Origin: an uncultured Bacteroidales bacterium
GTDB lineage: Bacteria; Bacteroidota; Bacteroidia; Bacteroidales; Bacteroidaceae
Assembly: GCA_902781515.1 (NCBI GenBank)
Contig: CACZJU010000001.1
Location: 202,349 to 266,348, forward strand
Length of the DNA stretch: 64,000 nt
Reading direction: 5' to 3'
Part shown: piece after piece, positions 1-7,713 of the stretch
Layout: every line of letters starts with the position of its first letter
How positions within the stretch are numbered: position 1 is the stretch's first letter
The notes under the pieces: model-generated
What the model saw: the letters and a program-made list of their open reading frames with translations, nothing else
Database searches by the model: none
Told to the model about the DNA's origin: nothing
Program-made: the position numbers and the translations under genes

Positions 1-732
1 GCCCTGCACCTCGACCATGGTGACAGCTTCGAAATCTGTAAGGAGTGCATCGACAATGGCTTCTCAAGCGTAATGTTCGACGGTTCAGCTCTTCCCTACG
101 AGGAGAACATTGCCATCACAAAGAAGGTTGTTGAATATGCTCATGCTCATGACGTAACTGTTGAGGCTGAGCTCGGTGTATTGGCAGGTGTTGAGGATGA
201 GGTTAGTGCAGCAGAGAGCCACTACACTCGTCCCGAGGAGGTTGAAGACTTCAGCAAGCGTTCTGGTTGCGATAGTCTGGCCATCTCAATTGGTACTAGT
301 CACGGTGCTTACAAGTTCACCCCCGAACAGTGCACACGCGACCCGAAGACAGGCAAACTCGTTCCTCCTCCATTGGCATTTGACATCCTGCACGAGATTG
401 AAAAGCGCATTCCTGGTTTCCCCATCGTACTGCACGGTTCAAGTTCTGTTCCTCAGGACGAGGTTGACACCATCAACGCATACGGTGGCAAACTGCCCGA
501 TGCTGTAGGTATTCCCGAAGAGCAGCTGCGTGAGGCTTCAAAGAGCGCTGTTTGCAAAATCAACATCGACTCTGACTCTCGTCTGGCTATGACTGCTGCC
601 ATCCGCAAGTATCTGGCTGAGAACCCCAGTCACTTCGATCCTCGTCAGTATCTGAAGCCCGCTCGTGAGAACATGAAGAAGATGTACGTTCACAAGATTG
701 TCAACGTACTTGGCTCAGACAACAAACTCTAA
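1..732 (+). CDS. fba: Class II fructose-bisphosphate aldolase, C-terminal part (5' end outside window)
   Basis: Zn-dependent aldolase that interconverts fructose-1,6-bisphosphate with dihydroxyacetone phosphate and glyceraldehyde-3-phosphate in glycolysis/gluconeogenesis. The frame is open from the first base; 243 residues are visible. It begins in the zinc-binding segment LHLDHGDSFE, continues with SIGTSHGAYKF and the metal/phosphate-binding IVLHGSSSVP, and ends with the CKINIDSDSRLA strand that binds phosphate in class II enzymes. The order and spacing fit the family, and roughly the first 80 residues are missing to the left. A strong hairpin terminator follows the stop, so the gene probably ends its transcript. 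The internal ATG at 73 is not the start, because conserved sequence precedes it. Confidence 0.95.
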   Translation, partial: ALHLDHGDSFEICKECIDNGFSSVMFDGSALPYEENIAITKKVVEYAHAHDVTVEAELGVLAGVEDEVSAAESHYTRPEEVEDFSKRSGCDSLAISIGTSHGAYKFTPEQCTRDPKTGKLVPPPLAFDILHEIEKRIPGFPIVLHGSSSVPQDEVDTINAYGGKLPDAVGIPEEQLREASKSAVCKINIDSDSRLAMTAAIRKYLAENPSHFDPRQYLKPARENMKKMYVHKIVNVLGSDNKL

Positions 733-753
733 TCCTTAATTGTTGAGATAATG

Positions 754-790
754 AAGGCGTGCATCATTTGGTGCACGCCTTATTATTTTT
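754..790 (+). terminator. Rho-independent terminator after fba
   Basis: Ten-base-pair stem AAGGCGTGCA / TGCACGCCTT with an 8-nt loop, followed by an AT-rich T tract. It lies 22 bases after the aldolase stop codon and can also act for the convergent gene ending at 810. Confidence 0.85.
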
Positions 791-809
791 ATTAGATGTT
801 CCGTAAGGA

Positions 810-1886
810 TTATTGTTCCAGTTTTTTAACAGCTCCGTTGTCCTGATAAAAGGTGACGCGTGTGGTTGTCTTCTTGTCGAACAACAGGTTACTCAGAATC
901 TCAGTGTAGCCGAACTGCCCCATGCTGTATTCTGCTTGCATAAGTGTCTGATTTACATCGAATATGGTTACTGTTTCTCGCGCAGGTACATTATAATATA
1001 TACCTTGTGTCAACTTGGCCTTCTTTTTGGCTGTTTCAAGGCTTTCCTGCTTGGCTGGCAGGTTGCCAGTGTTCTTGATGCTGATGTATATGGGTTGTCC
1101 CGACAAGTCGTCCTTATCTACCACGCCTGCTAATTGTGAAAAGCGGAACAAAATGTCGCGCTCTGTTTCTTGAGTGGGGAGATAGACAAACGAGAAAACT
1201 TCAGTACTGGTTTCTGTATGACCGGAAAAAAGTTGTTCGAGAGCAGTTGCCTGTGTCTCTAACTGTGAGAGCATCAGTTTGAGTTGTTCTCCGTCTTTGG
1301 GAGTATTGTCGGCTTCGCCACGAACTAAGGCATTGCGACTTTCACGGATGTCGTAGATTTCTTGGGCACATAGTTCTGCCATTTTGGCCGTACTACCAGT
1401 TGACAGCATTTCCTGATTCATGAATTGCTTAGGATTTAGAGGCTCTGGAGCAGGTGTGGGCTGGGGCAGGATAGGAAGTGTCGTTTCTTCGGCCTGCGTG
1501 TTGATGGACAATAGGATGCCGTCGTGGGTTAATGATACCATGGGGGCTATGGTCTTGTTCTTCACCTTCACGCTATAAGCTTTTGAACGATCCGGCACAC
1601 CGAAAGGTTCAATAGTAATGCTCTTTATCTTCCATTCTGTACTTGAAACTGTTGGAACATCTTGCATTCGCAGATAGCGGAAAGCATACTTGTTGAGCTC
1701 GCCGGGAGTTGTTACATTCTTCTCGGCAATGATAGTTATTCGTAGCGCTGTCTGAGGCAGGAAGTAGCATACTCCGTCGGTAGTGGTACCTGGAACAAAG
1801 CTGCTGACATCTGTCTGCGCCCATAGAAAATTGAAGATTGATAATTGAAAATTGAAAGCTAAAAGCAGTAATATAAACCGTTTCAT
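810..1886 (-). CDS. DUF4831 family exported protein
   Basis: A 358-residue protein with an N-terminal signal peptide ending near LWAQ. The mature start (DVSSFVPGTTTDGVCYFLPQ) and the body resemble DUF4831 proteins of Bacteroidales, whose function is unknown. A Pro-rich linker (PILPQPTPAPEP) sits near residue 140. It lies 6 bases downstream of the hydrate dehydratase gene and is probably co-transcribed with it. The signal peptide coding DNA consists of four degenerate copies of a 7-mer (AAAATTG-like on the plus strand, 1827-1854) of the same kind found in intergenic arrays here; the hydrophobic core FNFQLSIFNF is a direct translation of that array. No catalytic motif is recognisable. The family call is from memory of sequence pattern. 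Confidence 0.75.
   Translation of the reverse strand: MKRFILLLLAFNFQLSIFNFLWAQTDVSSFVPGTTTDGVCYFLPQTALRITIIAEKNVTTPGELNKYAFRYLRMQDVPTVSSTEWKIKSITIEPFGVPDRSKAYSVKVKNKTIAPMVSLTHDGILLSINTQAEETTLPILPQPTPAPEPLNPKQFMNQEMLSTGSTAKMAELCAQEIYDIRESRNALVRGEADNTPKDGEQLKLMLSQLETQATALEQLFSGHTETSTEVFSFVYLPTQETERDILFRFSQLAGVVDKDDLSGQPIYISIKNTGNLPAKQESLETAKKKAKLTQGIYYNVPARETVTIFDVNQTLMQAEYSMGQFGYTEILSNLLFDKKTTTRVTFYQDNGAVKKLEQ
1827..1854. repeat. Degenerate 7-mer array inside a signal-peptide coding region
   Basis: Four 7-base units (AAAATTG, AAGATTG, ATAATTG, AAAATTG). Read on the minus strand they encode the hydrophobic core of the DUF4831 protein's signal peptide. Confidence 0.8.
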
Positions 1887-1892
1887 TTTTAT

Positions 1893-2705
1893 CTATGATT
1901 TATAATTTATTATTCGGAATGCGTCGGGTAGGTGGTGTATAATGTCTCGGGACAGCATGCAAGCCTCGCCCATGTTCTCAGCTGCGAAATCTCCTGCTGT
2001 GCCATGTAACCATACACCAAGTAGAGCCGCTTCTAGAGGTTCGTAGCCCTGTGCTAATAAACCTGTGATGAGTCCCGTAAGTACATCGCCGCTGCCGGCG
2101 GTAGCCATGCCGGAGTTGCCAGTGTTCATTACAAACACCTGCCCTTGTGGTGTGCAGACTCTTGTAGGATGTCCTTTTAATACCACTATTACTTTGTGTG
2201 ATATCGCATATTGCAAAACATCTTTCAAATCACAACTGCCAATCAGGCGCATTGCTTCGCCTGGGTGAGGCGTGAGAATGCTGTCTTGGGGTACAAGGTC
2301 TTGTAAGTCGGTGCTTTGTGCCAGCACGTTTAAGGCATCGGCATCAATTACCATTGGAGCTGTCGATTCAGTAAGACACTGGTGCACTAAATCTTCATCA
2401 ATGCCTATGCCCGGACCTATGCCGACAGAATCGAATTTGCTCATCCCTAGATTGTCGTTTTTCAGAATAGCCTCAGGAACTGCTATTTGTAATATTATAC
2501 GGTTCTCATCGGGGGTAAGGATTGAGAGCTTACCGATACCGCTTCGTAGACATGCTTCTGCCGACAGAATGGCAGCTCCGGCCATACCTCTACTGCCTAC
2601 GATAAGCAGGGCGTGGCCAAATGTTCCTTTATGCCCGTCGACTGGCCGTGGGCGCAACATTTGCTGCATATCAGCTGTTTTCGGCTCGACAAATGATATA
2701 TTCAT
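1893..2705 (-). CDS. nnrD: ADP/ATP-dependent (S)-NAD(P)H-hydrate dehydratase, stand-alone
   Basis: Repairs hydrated NAD(P)H by nucleotide-dependent dehydration; ribokinase-like fold. In its 270 residues are HKGTFGHALLIVG at the start of the domain, ILTPHPGEAMRLIG, and the nucleotide/catalytic loop NSGMATAGSGDVLTGLITG. In many bacteria, and as I recall in relatives of this organism, this domain follows a YjeF-N epimerase (NnrE) in a ~500-residue fusion. Here the protein starts just at the dehydratase domain and no epimerase is adjacent. A -7 box TAACTTTG ends only four bases before the ATG, so the message is likely leaderless or nearly so. It is divergent from hpt and followed after 6 bases by the DUF4831 gene. 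Confidence 0.9.
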   Translation of the reverse strand: MNISFVEPKTADMQQMLRPRPVDGHKGTFGHALLIVGSRGMAGAAILSAEACLRSGIGKLSILTPDENRIILQIAVPEAILKNDNLGMSKFDSVGIGPGIGIDEDLVHQCLTESTAPMVIDADALNVLAQSTDLQDLVPQDSILTPHPGEAMRLIGSCDLKDVLQYAISHKVIVVLKGHPTRVCTPQGQVFVMNTGNSGMATAGSGDVLTGLITGLLAQGYEPLEAALLGVWLHGTAGDFAAENMGEACMLSRDIIHHLPDAFRIINYKS

Positions 2706-2709
2706 ATTG

Positions 2710-2717
2710 CAAAGTTA
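2710..2717 (-). promoter_or_regulatory. Bacteroidota -7 box for nnrD
   Basis: TAACTTTG on the minus strand, four bases upstream of the nnrD ATG. This spacing predicts transcription starting at or beside the start codon. Confidence 0.65.
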
Positions 2718-2751
2718 ACGATTAATGTTGACTTCTGTATAAATTTTTGAT

Positions 2752-2773
2752 TTTTAATTCTTAATTTTTAATT
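2752..2773. repeat. Degenerate TTAATT-type 7-mer array
   Basis: Units such as TTTAATT and CTTAATT in tandem between the divergent nnrD and hpt promoters. Confidence 0.55.
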
Positions 2774-2782
2774 AAATTATGT

Positions 2783-2790
2783 TATCTTTG
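2783..2790 (+). promoter_or_regulatory. Bacteroidota -7 box for the hpt-adk-obg operon
   Basis: TATCTTTG matches TAnnTTTG exactly. It lies 21 bases before the ATG at 2812. An upstream in-frame ATG at 2779 would place this box inside the coding sequence, so 2812 is preferred as the start. Confidence 0.75.
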
Positions 2791-2811
2791 CGGAGAAATA
2801 AAAACATATTT

Positions 2812-3351
2812 ATGGGTAATACAATTCAAGTAAAGGATAAGACATTTGCCGTATCCATCCCCCAGGAGAAGATTCTTTCGGAAGTGAAGCGCGTTGCTGC
2901 TGAGATTAACCGTGACTATGCCGGCAAGGAGCCAGTATTCCTTGCTGTATTGAATGGCTCGTTCGTGTTTGCTGCCGATTTGTTGCGCGAGGTCGATATT
3001 CCTTGTGAAATTTCCTTCGTACGTCTCGCCTCTTATCAAGGTGTTTCTACAACTGGTGAGATACGTGAGATTATGGGATTGAGCGTGGACGTGACTAATC
3101 GTCCTGTAATCATTGTCGAGGATATTGTGGATACAGGTTTGACAATGGCTCACATGCTTGAAACATTGAAGAAACACAATCCCAGCAGCGTGGATATATG
3201 TACCCTGTTACTGAAGCCGGGAAAACTGCAAATAAACCTTGATATCCGCTATTGCTGTTTGCAAATTCCTAACGATTTTATCGTAGGATACGGTCTTGAC
3301 TATGATGGTTACGGACGTAATACTAAAGACATTTATACATTAGTACAATGA
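2812..3351 (+). CDS. hpt: Hypoxanthine phosphoribosyltransferase
   Basis: Purine salvage enzyme converting hypoxanthine (and usually guanine) plus PRPP to the nucleotide. It has 179 residues from the ATG at 2812. The PRPP-binding motif is VIIVEDIVDTGLTM (about residues 109-122), preceded by the VLNGSFVFAADL strand that holds the diphosphate loop and by FVRLASYQG. The start at 2812 is chosen because the longer frame from 2779 would contain the TATCTTTG promoter box. It is first gene of an operon and its TGA overlaps the adk start (ATGA). The pairing with adk fits a nucleotide-balance role. Confidence 0.93.
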   Translation: MGNTIQVKDKTFAVSIPQEKILSEVKRVAAEINRDYAGKEPVFLAVLNGSFVFAADLLREVDIPCEISFVRLASYQGVSTTGEIREIMGLSVDVTNRPVIIVEDIVDTGLTMAHMLETLKKHNPSSVDICTLLLKPGKLQINLDIRYCCLQIPNDFIVGYGLDYDGYGRNTKDIYTLVQ

Positions 3352-3929
3352 AGAACATAATTATCTTTGGTGCTCCTGGCAGTGGCAAGGGCACTTACAG
3401 CGAGGCAATCGTTGAGAAGTATGGTATGGGACACATATCCACAGGTGATGTCCTGCGTGCTGAAATCAAGAATGGTACAGAGGTTGGTAAAATTGCCAAA
3501 GGTCTTATCGACAATGGTCAGCTTATACCTGATGAGCTAATGATTCAGATTCTGGCTAACAAGTACGATTCTCTGCCCCAAGGACGTGGTGTCATCTTTG
3601 ATGGCTTCCCTCGTACAATTCCGCAGGCTGAGGCTTTGAAGAAGATGCTTGCAGAGCGTGGTCATGATATGGGCATTGCTATCGAACTCGTTGTGGAACA
3701 GGATATCCTGATGGAGCGCCTGCTGCGTCGTGCTCAGATTGAAGGTCGTGCAGATGACAATGAGGAGACCATCGCAAAACGTTTCGCTGTTTATCACAGT
3801 CAGACAGAACCCATTTTGGGATGGTTGGAGAAAGAAGGCATTCTGAATGTTGTACGTTGGGCAGATACTCCCAACAAGGAAGCTATGATAGAGAGCATCT
3901 TCCGTCTGATTGATGCCAAGAACGCTTGA
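3348..3929 (+). CDS. adk: Adenylate kinase
   Basis: Catalyses ATP + AMP to 2 ADP in the cytoplasm. The P-loop GAPGSGKGT is at residues 8-16; the AMP-binding segments [12 protein letters not shown] and [15 protein letters not shown] follow. The lid is of the short type ([19 protein letters not shown]) without zinc-binding cysteines, giving 193 residues instead of the ~215 of long-lid enzymes. It is translationally coupled at both ends: ATGA overlap with hpt and a one-base TGATG junction with obg. Confidence 0.95.
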   Translation: MKNIIIFGAPGSGKGTYSEAIVEKYGMGHISTGDVLRAEIKNGTEVGKIAKGLIDNGQLIPDELMIQILANKYDSLPQGRGVIFDGFPRTIPQAEALKKMLAERGHDMGIAIELVVEQDILMERLLRRAQIEGRADDNEETIAKRFAVYHSQTEPILGWLEKEGILNVVRWADTPNKEAMIESIFRLIDAKNA

Positions 3930-5098
3930 TGGAAAGTAATTTTGTCGATTATGTAAAGATTTGTTGCCGCTCGGGTAAGGGGGGCAGGGGTTCGGCGCAT
4001 ATGCACCGAGCCAAATATATCGCTAATGGCGGTCCCGACGGAGGAGACGGAGGTCGGGGCGGCCATATTTATTTGCGTGGCAACCATAACTATTGGACAT
4101 TACTGCATCTGCGCTATGAACGTCATGTCTTTGCCGGACATGGCGGTAATGGCGGTAAGAGTCGCAGTACTGGTCACGATGGAGAGGACCGTTACATCGA
4201 TGTACCCTGCGGAACCGTTGTCTATGATGCCGAGACGGGTGAGTATCTGTGCGACATCAGCGAGGACGGTCAAGTAGTGATGCTCCTGAAAGGTGGTCGC
4301 GGAGGACTTGGAAACTGGAACTTCCGCACATCTACGAATCAGGCTCCGCGTTATGCTCAGCCGGGTGAACCGATGCAGGAACGCACCGTAATCCTCGAAC
4401 TTAAACTACTGGCTGATGTGGGTCTTGTAGGCTTCCCTAATGCTGGCAAGAGCACATTGCTCAGCAGTTTGTCGAGTGCACGTCCAAAGATTGCCAACTA
4501 TCCTTTCACGACAATGGAGCCATCGCTTGGTATTGTCAGCTACAGAGGAAACCAGTCTTTCGTGATGGCTGACATTCCTGGTATTATCGAGGGTGCTTCG
4601 GAAGGCAGAGGCTTGGGACTTCGTTTCTTGCGCCACATCGAACGTAACTCGTTGCTACTGTTCATGGTGCCAGGCGATACTGACGATATTAAGAAGGAAT
4701 ACGAGATATTGCTTAACGAGGTTCGCACCTTCAACCCTGATATGATGGACAAGCAGAGGGTACTGGCCATTACTAAGTGCGACCTGCTTGATGATGAGCT
4801 CATGGAGATGTTGAGTCGTGACTTGCCCGATGATCTGCCGCATGTCTTCATATCAGCTGTTGCCAATCGGGGGCTGACGGACTTGAAGGATATGCTATGG
4901 GCAGCACTTAATAGCGAGAGCAACAAGTTGGAGGCAATTACAAACCAGGAGCGCATAGTACATCGCAACAAGGATCTCAGCTATCTGCAGGAAGAACTGG
5001 CAGCAATGGGTGAGGACGAAGACATTGAGTTTGTAGATGAGGAAGACATCGAGGACGTTGAAGACCTCGATGACTTTGAATACGAAGATATGGAATAA
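3929..5098 (+). CDS. obgE: Obg/CgtA GTPase
   Basis: Essential ribosome-associated GTPase acting in 50S maturation and the stringent response. The Gly-rich Obg fold occupies residues 1-158 ([16 protein letters not shown] and similar strands). The G domain follows with G1 [11 protein letters not shown], switch [10 protein letters not shown]3 [16 protein letters not shown] and G4 TKCD. The C-terminal tail is strongly acidic ([18 protein letters not shown]), as in many Bacteroidota Obg proteins. The ATG at 3929 shares one base with the adk stop; a TTG at 3926 is a poorer start. The stop abuts the convergent small gene ending at 5099, with no terminator between them. Confidence 0.96.
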   Translation: MESNFVDYVKICCRSGKGGRGSAHMHRAKYIANGGPDGGDGGRGGHIYLRGNHNYWTLLHLRYERHVFAGHGGNGGKSRSTGHDGEDRYIDVPCGTVVYDAETGEYLCDISEDGQVVMLLKGGRGGLGNWNFRTSTNQAPRYAQPGEPMQERTVILELKLLADVGLVGFPNAGKSTLLSSLSSARPKIANYPFTTMEPSLGIVSYRGNQSFVMADIPGIIEGASEGRGLGLRFLRHIERNSLLLFMVPGDTDDIKKEYEILLNEVRTFNPDMMDKQRVLAITKCDLLDDELMEMLSRDLPDDLPHVFISAVANRGLTDLKDMLWAALNSESNKLEAITNQERIVHRNKDLSYLQEELAAMGEDEDIEFVDEEDIEDVEDLDDFEYEDME

Positions 5099-5305
5099 TT
5101 ATTTGTGGCGATTAGCACGAGCCTTGCGGATGTCGGCTTTCTTCTTTGCCGAACCGCTGCCGTGAGCGCCAGTAATGTATTGCTTCTTCTTAGCTTTGGA
5201 GCGCACTTTCCCATCGGAAGGTGCGTTTTCGCGTTTAGGTCCCCCGCGGAATGTGATTCCGTTGAGGATAACGTCATCTATGTCATCGCCTGCAAACTTG
5301 TTCAT
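5099..5305 (-). CDS. Small basic protein of unknown function
   Basis: A 68-residue product that I do not recognise. The N-terminal half is acidic (KFAGDDIDDVIL); the C-terminal half is rich in Lys, Arg, Ala and Gly (KAKKKQYITGAHGSGSAKKK, then RKARANRHK), the composition of a nucleic-acid or ribosome-binding tail. It starts 40 bases after the formyltransferase gene on the same strand, so it is likely co-transcribed with it. The ATG at 5305 was chosen because longer versions run back into the formyltransferase gene. The reading frame is intact up to a stop touching obg. Confidence 0.6.
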   Translation of the reverse strand: MNKFAGDDIDDVILNGITFRGGPKRENAPSDGKVRSKAKKKQYITGAHGSGSAKKKADIRKARANRHK

Positions 5306-5345
5306 TGCCTTATGAGTCTGGTTTATAGGTCTAATGAGCTTGGAA

Positions 5346-6527
5346 TTAATGGTGGAATAGGCGAACACCAGTAAATGCCATTGCAATTCCGTATTTGTCA
5401 CAGGTCTCGATAACATGGTCATCGCGAACAGATCCTCCGGCTTGTGCTACATACTGCACACCGCTCTTGTGGGCGCGCTCGATGTTGTCACCGAATGGGA
5501 AGAAGGCATCAGAACCTAGACATACATCAGTATTCTGTGCTAACCATTGGCGCTTTTCTTCGTCTGTAAGCGGCTCGGGACGTTCGGTAAAGAATTTCTG
5601 CCATTCTCCTTCGCGCAGGACATCATCGCACTCGGGCCCCATGAAGATATCGATTGTGTTGTCTCGGTCTGCACGTCGTATGCCGTCAACGAAGGGAAGA
5701 GCCATAACACGTGGGTGCTGACGCAACCACCAAAGGTCGGCTTTCTGTCCGGCAAGTCGTGTGCAGTGGATGCGGCTCTGCTGACCAGCTCCAATGCCAA
5801 TTGCTTGTCCGTCCTTGACGTAACAGACAGAGTTCGACTGGGTGTATTTCAGTGTGATGAGTGCTATCATGAGGTCACGCTTTGCCTCCGGGGTGAACTC
5901 CTTGTTCTTGGTGGGGATGTTCTCGAAGAGTGCTGGGTCAGCGAGATTTATCTCGTTGCGGCCCTGTTCGAATGTGATGCCAAAGACTTGCTTGCGCTCG
6001 ATGGGGGCGGGGCTATACGATGGGTCAATCTTTATGACGCAGTATGTGCCCTTGCGTTTGTTGCGCAGTACTTCCAATGCTTCAGGTGTATAGTCGGGGG
6101 CGATGATGCCGTCTGATACCTCGCGGTTTATGAGGCGGGCAGTTGCTTCATCACATGTATCGCTGAGGGCGATGAAGTCTCCATAGGAAGACATGCGGTC
6201 TGCTCCTCTGGCGCGGGCATAGGCCGAAGCGATGGGTGTGAGAGGCAGGGGAGCATCATCGACGAAGTAAATTTTCTCCAATGTATTGCTTAGTGGCAAT
6301 CCTACTGCAGCTCCGGCAGGACTAACGTGTTTGAAGGACGCTGCTGCTGGCAGGCCTGTCGCAGCCTTTAGTTCCTTGACCAACTGCCACGAGTTAAGTG
6401 CGTCGAGCAGATTGATGTAGCCAGGACGGCCGTTTAACACTTCGATGGGTAGTTCGCCCTCTTCCATAAAGATGCGTGAGGGCTTTTGGTTGGGGTTACA
6501 CCCGTACTTCAGTGACAACTCTTTCAT
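5346..6527 (-). CDS. AICAR formyltransferase domain protein (PurH C-terminal domain only)
   Basis: A 393-residue protein matching only the transformylase half of PurH, which formylates AICAR with 10-formyl-THF in purine synthesis. The signature segments are LKYGCNPNQ at the start, ASFKHVSPAGAA (catalytic Lys-His), LKYTQSNSVCYVKDGQAIGIGAGQQSR with the Ser/Asn residues of the active site, and FPFGDNIERAHKSGVQYVAQAGGSVRDD near the end. The N-terminal IMP cyclohydrolase domain of bifunctional PurH is absent and the start is clean, so this is not a truncation artefact. A second full-length PurH or a separate cyclohydrolase would be expected elsewhere. tmRNA lies immediately upstream. Confidence 0.9.
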   Translation of the reverse strand: MKELSLKYGCNPNQKPSRIFMEEGELPIEVLNGRPGYINLLDALNSWQLVKELKAATGLPAAASFKHVSPAGAAVGLPLSNTLEKIYFVDDAPLPLTPIASAYARARGADRMSSYGDFIALSDTCDEATARLINREVSDGIIAPDYTPEALEVLRNKRKGTYCVIKIDPSYSPAPIERKQVFGITFEQGRNEINLADPALFENIPTKNKEFTPEAKRDLMIALITLKYTQSNSVCYVKDGQAIGIGAGQQSRIHCTRLAGQKADLWWLRQHPRVMALPFVDGIRRADRDNTIDIFMGPECDDVLREGEWQKFFTERPEPLTDEEKRQWLAQNTDVCLGSDAFFPFGDNIERAHKSGVQYVAQAGGSVRDDHVIETCDKYGIAMAFTGVRLFHH

Positions 6528-6540
6528 ACCTTAATAAAAA

Positions 6541-6943
6541 TGGTGGAGCCGGAGGGGATTGAACCCTCGTCCAAACAGGGAAGTCCTGAGCTTTCTACAC
6601 GCTTATCTTGGTCTTGGTTTTCGTGCGGCGGCAAGACCCAAGCCACCAACCGTCGCCTTATCCTCTAAAGTTTCGCCAAACGTGCGAGGCCGCGTATGAC
6701 TATCCCCGATTTTGCTGTGCCACTTTGCCAGAGCGCTTCAGGGCGTTAGCCTCTGAGTGACATCTCGTTGCAGCACCTGGTGCCGCAATTAAGCTTCTGA
6801 TCTACTATACTTCAATCAAGCAGCGAGAGCGTAAGTGTTTTCGCCAGTTAATTGTTCGAAGGTCATTGATTATAGAGAGCGGCCGCCAACTCTCTGCGTG
6901 CTTACCGAGCACCCCATCCTGCTGTCAAATCCATGTCGACCCC
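6541..6943 (-). ncRNA. ssrA: tmRNA (ssrA), one-piece
   Basis: Rescues stalled ribosomes by tagging incomplete proteins. The 3' end encodes CCA and a T-arm with GGTTCAATCCC. The acceptor stem forms from 5' GGGGUCG and 3' CGGCUCC (seven pairs including G-U). The 5' part carries the typical GGATTTGACAGCAGG. The tag reading frame at 6845-6816 reads GENTYALAA followed by TGA, with GGC as the likely resume codon. This resembles the GETNYALAA/GENNYALAA tags recalled for Bacteroides and Porphyromonas. Length is about 403 nt. Confidence 0.96.
6816..6845 (-). other. tmRNA proteolysis-tag reading frame
   Basis: Codons GGC GAA AAC ACT TAC GCT CTC GCT GCT TGA give the tag GENTYALAA. The terminal ALAA is the expected protease recognition end. 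Confidence 0.92.
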
Positions 6944-6958
6944 AGTGATAAGATGATG

Positions 6959-6966
6959 CAAAGGTA
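6959..6966 (-). promoter_or_regulatory. -7 box upstream of ssrA
   Basis: TACCTTTG on the minus strand, 15 bases before the mature 5' G of tmRNA. A TTG about 20 bases further upstream could serve as the -33 element. The gap fits a short 5' leader removed by RNase P. Confidence 0.7.
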
Positions 6967-7057
6967 CGATAAATACATTGCTTATGCAAGTAATGCGTGA
7001 AAATTTCGCTTTGATGTTACAATAAATGGCCCTATCAGTGAGTTATATATATAAATA

Positions 7058-7702
7058 ATGTATAATGCAAGGGAAGTGGTACCAGCAGAAAAGAAATATG
7101 TAGATGGCATGACATGGGGTGGTCGCTTATTGAAGCGTTTGTTCGATATTGTGGCTTCGTCTGTTGGCCTGTTGGTATTGTCACCATTCTTTTTATACAT
7201 ATTGGTGAAGTTACGTCGCAAGGGTGAGGGCCCTGCTATTTTCAGGCAGGAACGAATAGGCCTTCATGGCAAACCTTTCAATATATTGAAATTTCGCACT
7301 ATGCGCCCTGATGCAGAGGCAGATGGTGTTCCTTTACTTGCCGAGCGTTGGGATGAACGTTTGTCGCCCGATTGCCTGTTCCTTCGTGAACACCATCTCG
7401 ACGAACTGCCACAGTTGTGGAATGTGCTTGTCGGCGATATGTCTTTCGTTGGTCCTAGACCAGAACGTCAGTACTTCATCGATAAGATAATGCAGGAAAA
7501 CAGCGACTATCAGTATCTTTATCAGGTTCGTCCCGGCATTACATCGTTGGCAACCATATATAATGGTTATACCGACACCATGGAGAAGATGCTCATACGT
7601 CTGCAGATGGACCTTGAGTACTTACAAAAACGAAGCGTGTGGCTTGATGCCAAGATATTGTTTACAACGATTCGTTTGATAGGATACGGAAAGAAAATCT
7701 GA
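7058..7702 (+). CDS. Bacterial sugar transferase (polyprenyl-phosphate sugar-1-P transferase)
   Basis: Short-form initiating phosphoglycosyltransferase that moves a sugar-1-phosphate from a nucleotide sugar to undecaprenyl phosphate, starting capsule or exopolysaccharide units. One membrane helix lies at about residues 28-51 (LFDIVASSVGLLVLSPFFLYIL). The conserved catalytic region follows: IFRQERIG, FNILKFRTM, then HLDELPQLWNVLVGDMSFVGPRPE with the catalytic Asp-Glu. It has 214 residues, lacking the extra N-terminal membrane domain of WbaP. It converges on a WecA-like transferase gene, so two different initiators of lipid-linked glycans lie side by side. The sugar specificity cannot be told from sequence. 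Confidence 0.92.
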   Translation: MYNAREVVPAEKKYVDGMTWGGRLLKRLFDIVASSVGLLVLSPFFLYILVKLRRKGEGPAIFRQERIGLHGKPFNILKFRTMRPDAEADGVPLLAERWDERLSPDCLFLREHHLDELPQLWNVLVGDMSFVGPRPERQYFIDKIMQENSDYQYLYQVRPGITSLATIYNGYTDTMEKMLIRLQMDLEYLQKRSVWLDAKILFTTIRLIGYGKKI

Positions 7703-7713
7703 TACGCTGCTTA

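Noticed and set aside
2779-2811. In-frame N-terminal extension of hpt from an ATG at 2779
   Set aside because: The extension contains the TATCTTTG promoter box, and translation from 2812 gives the normal HPRT N-terminus.
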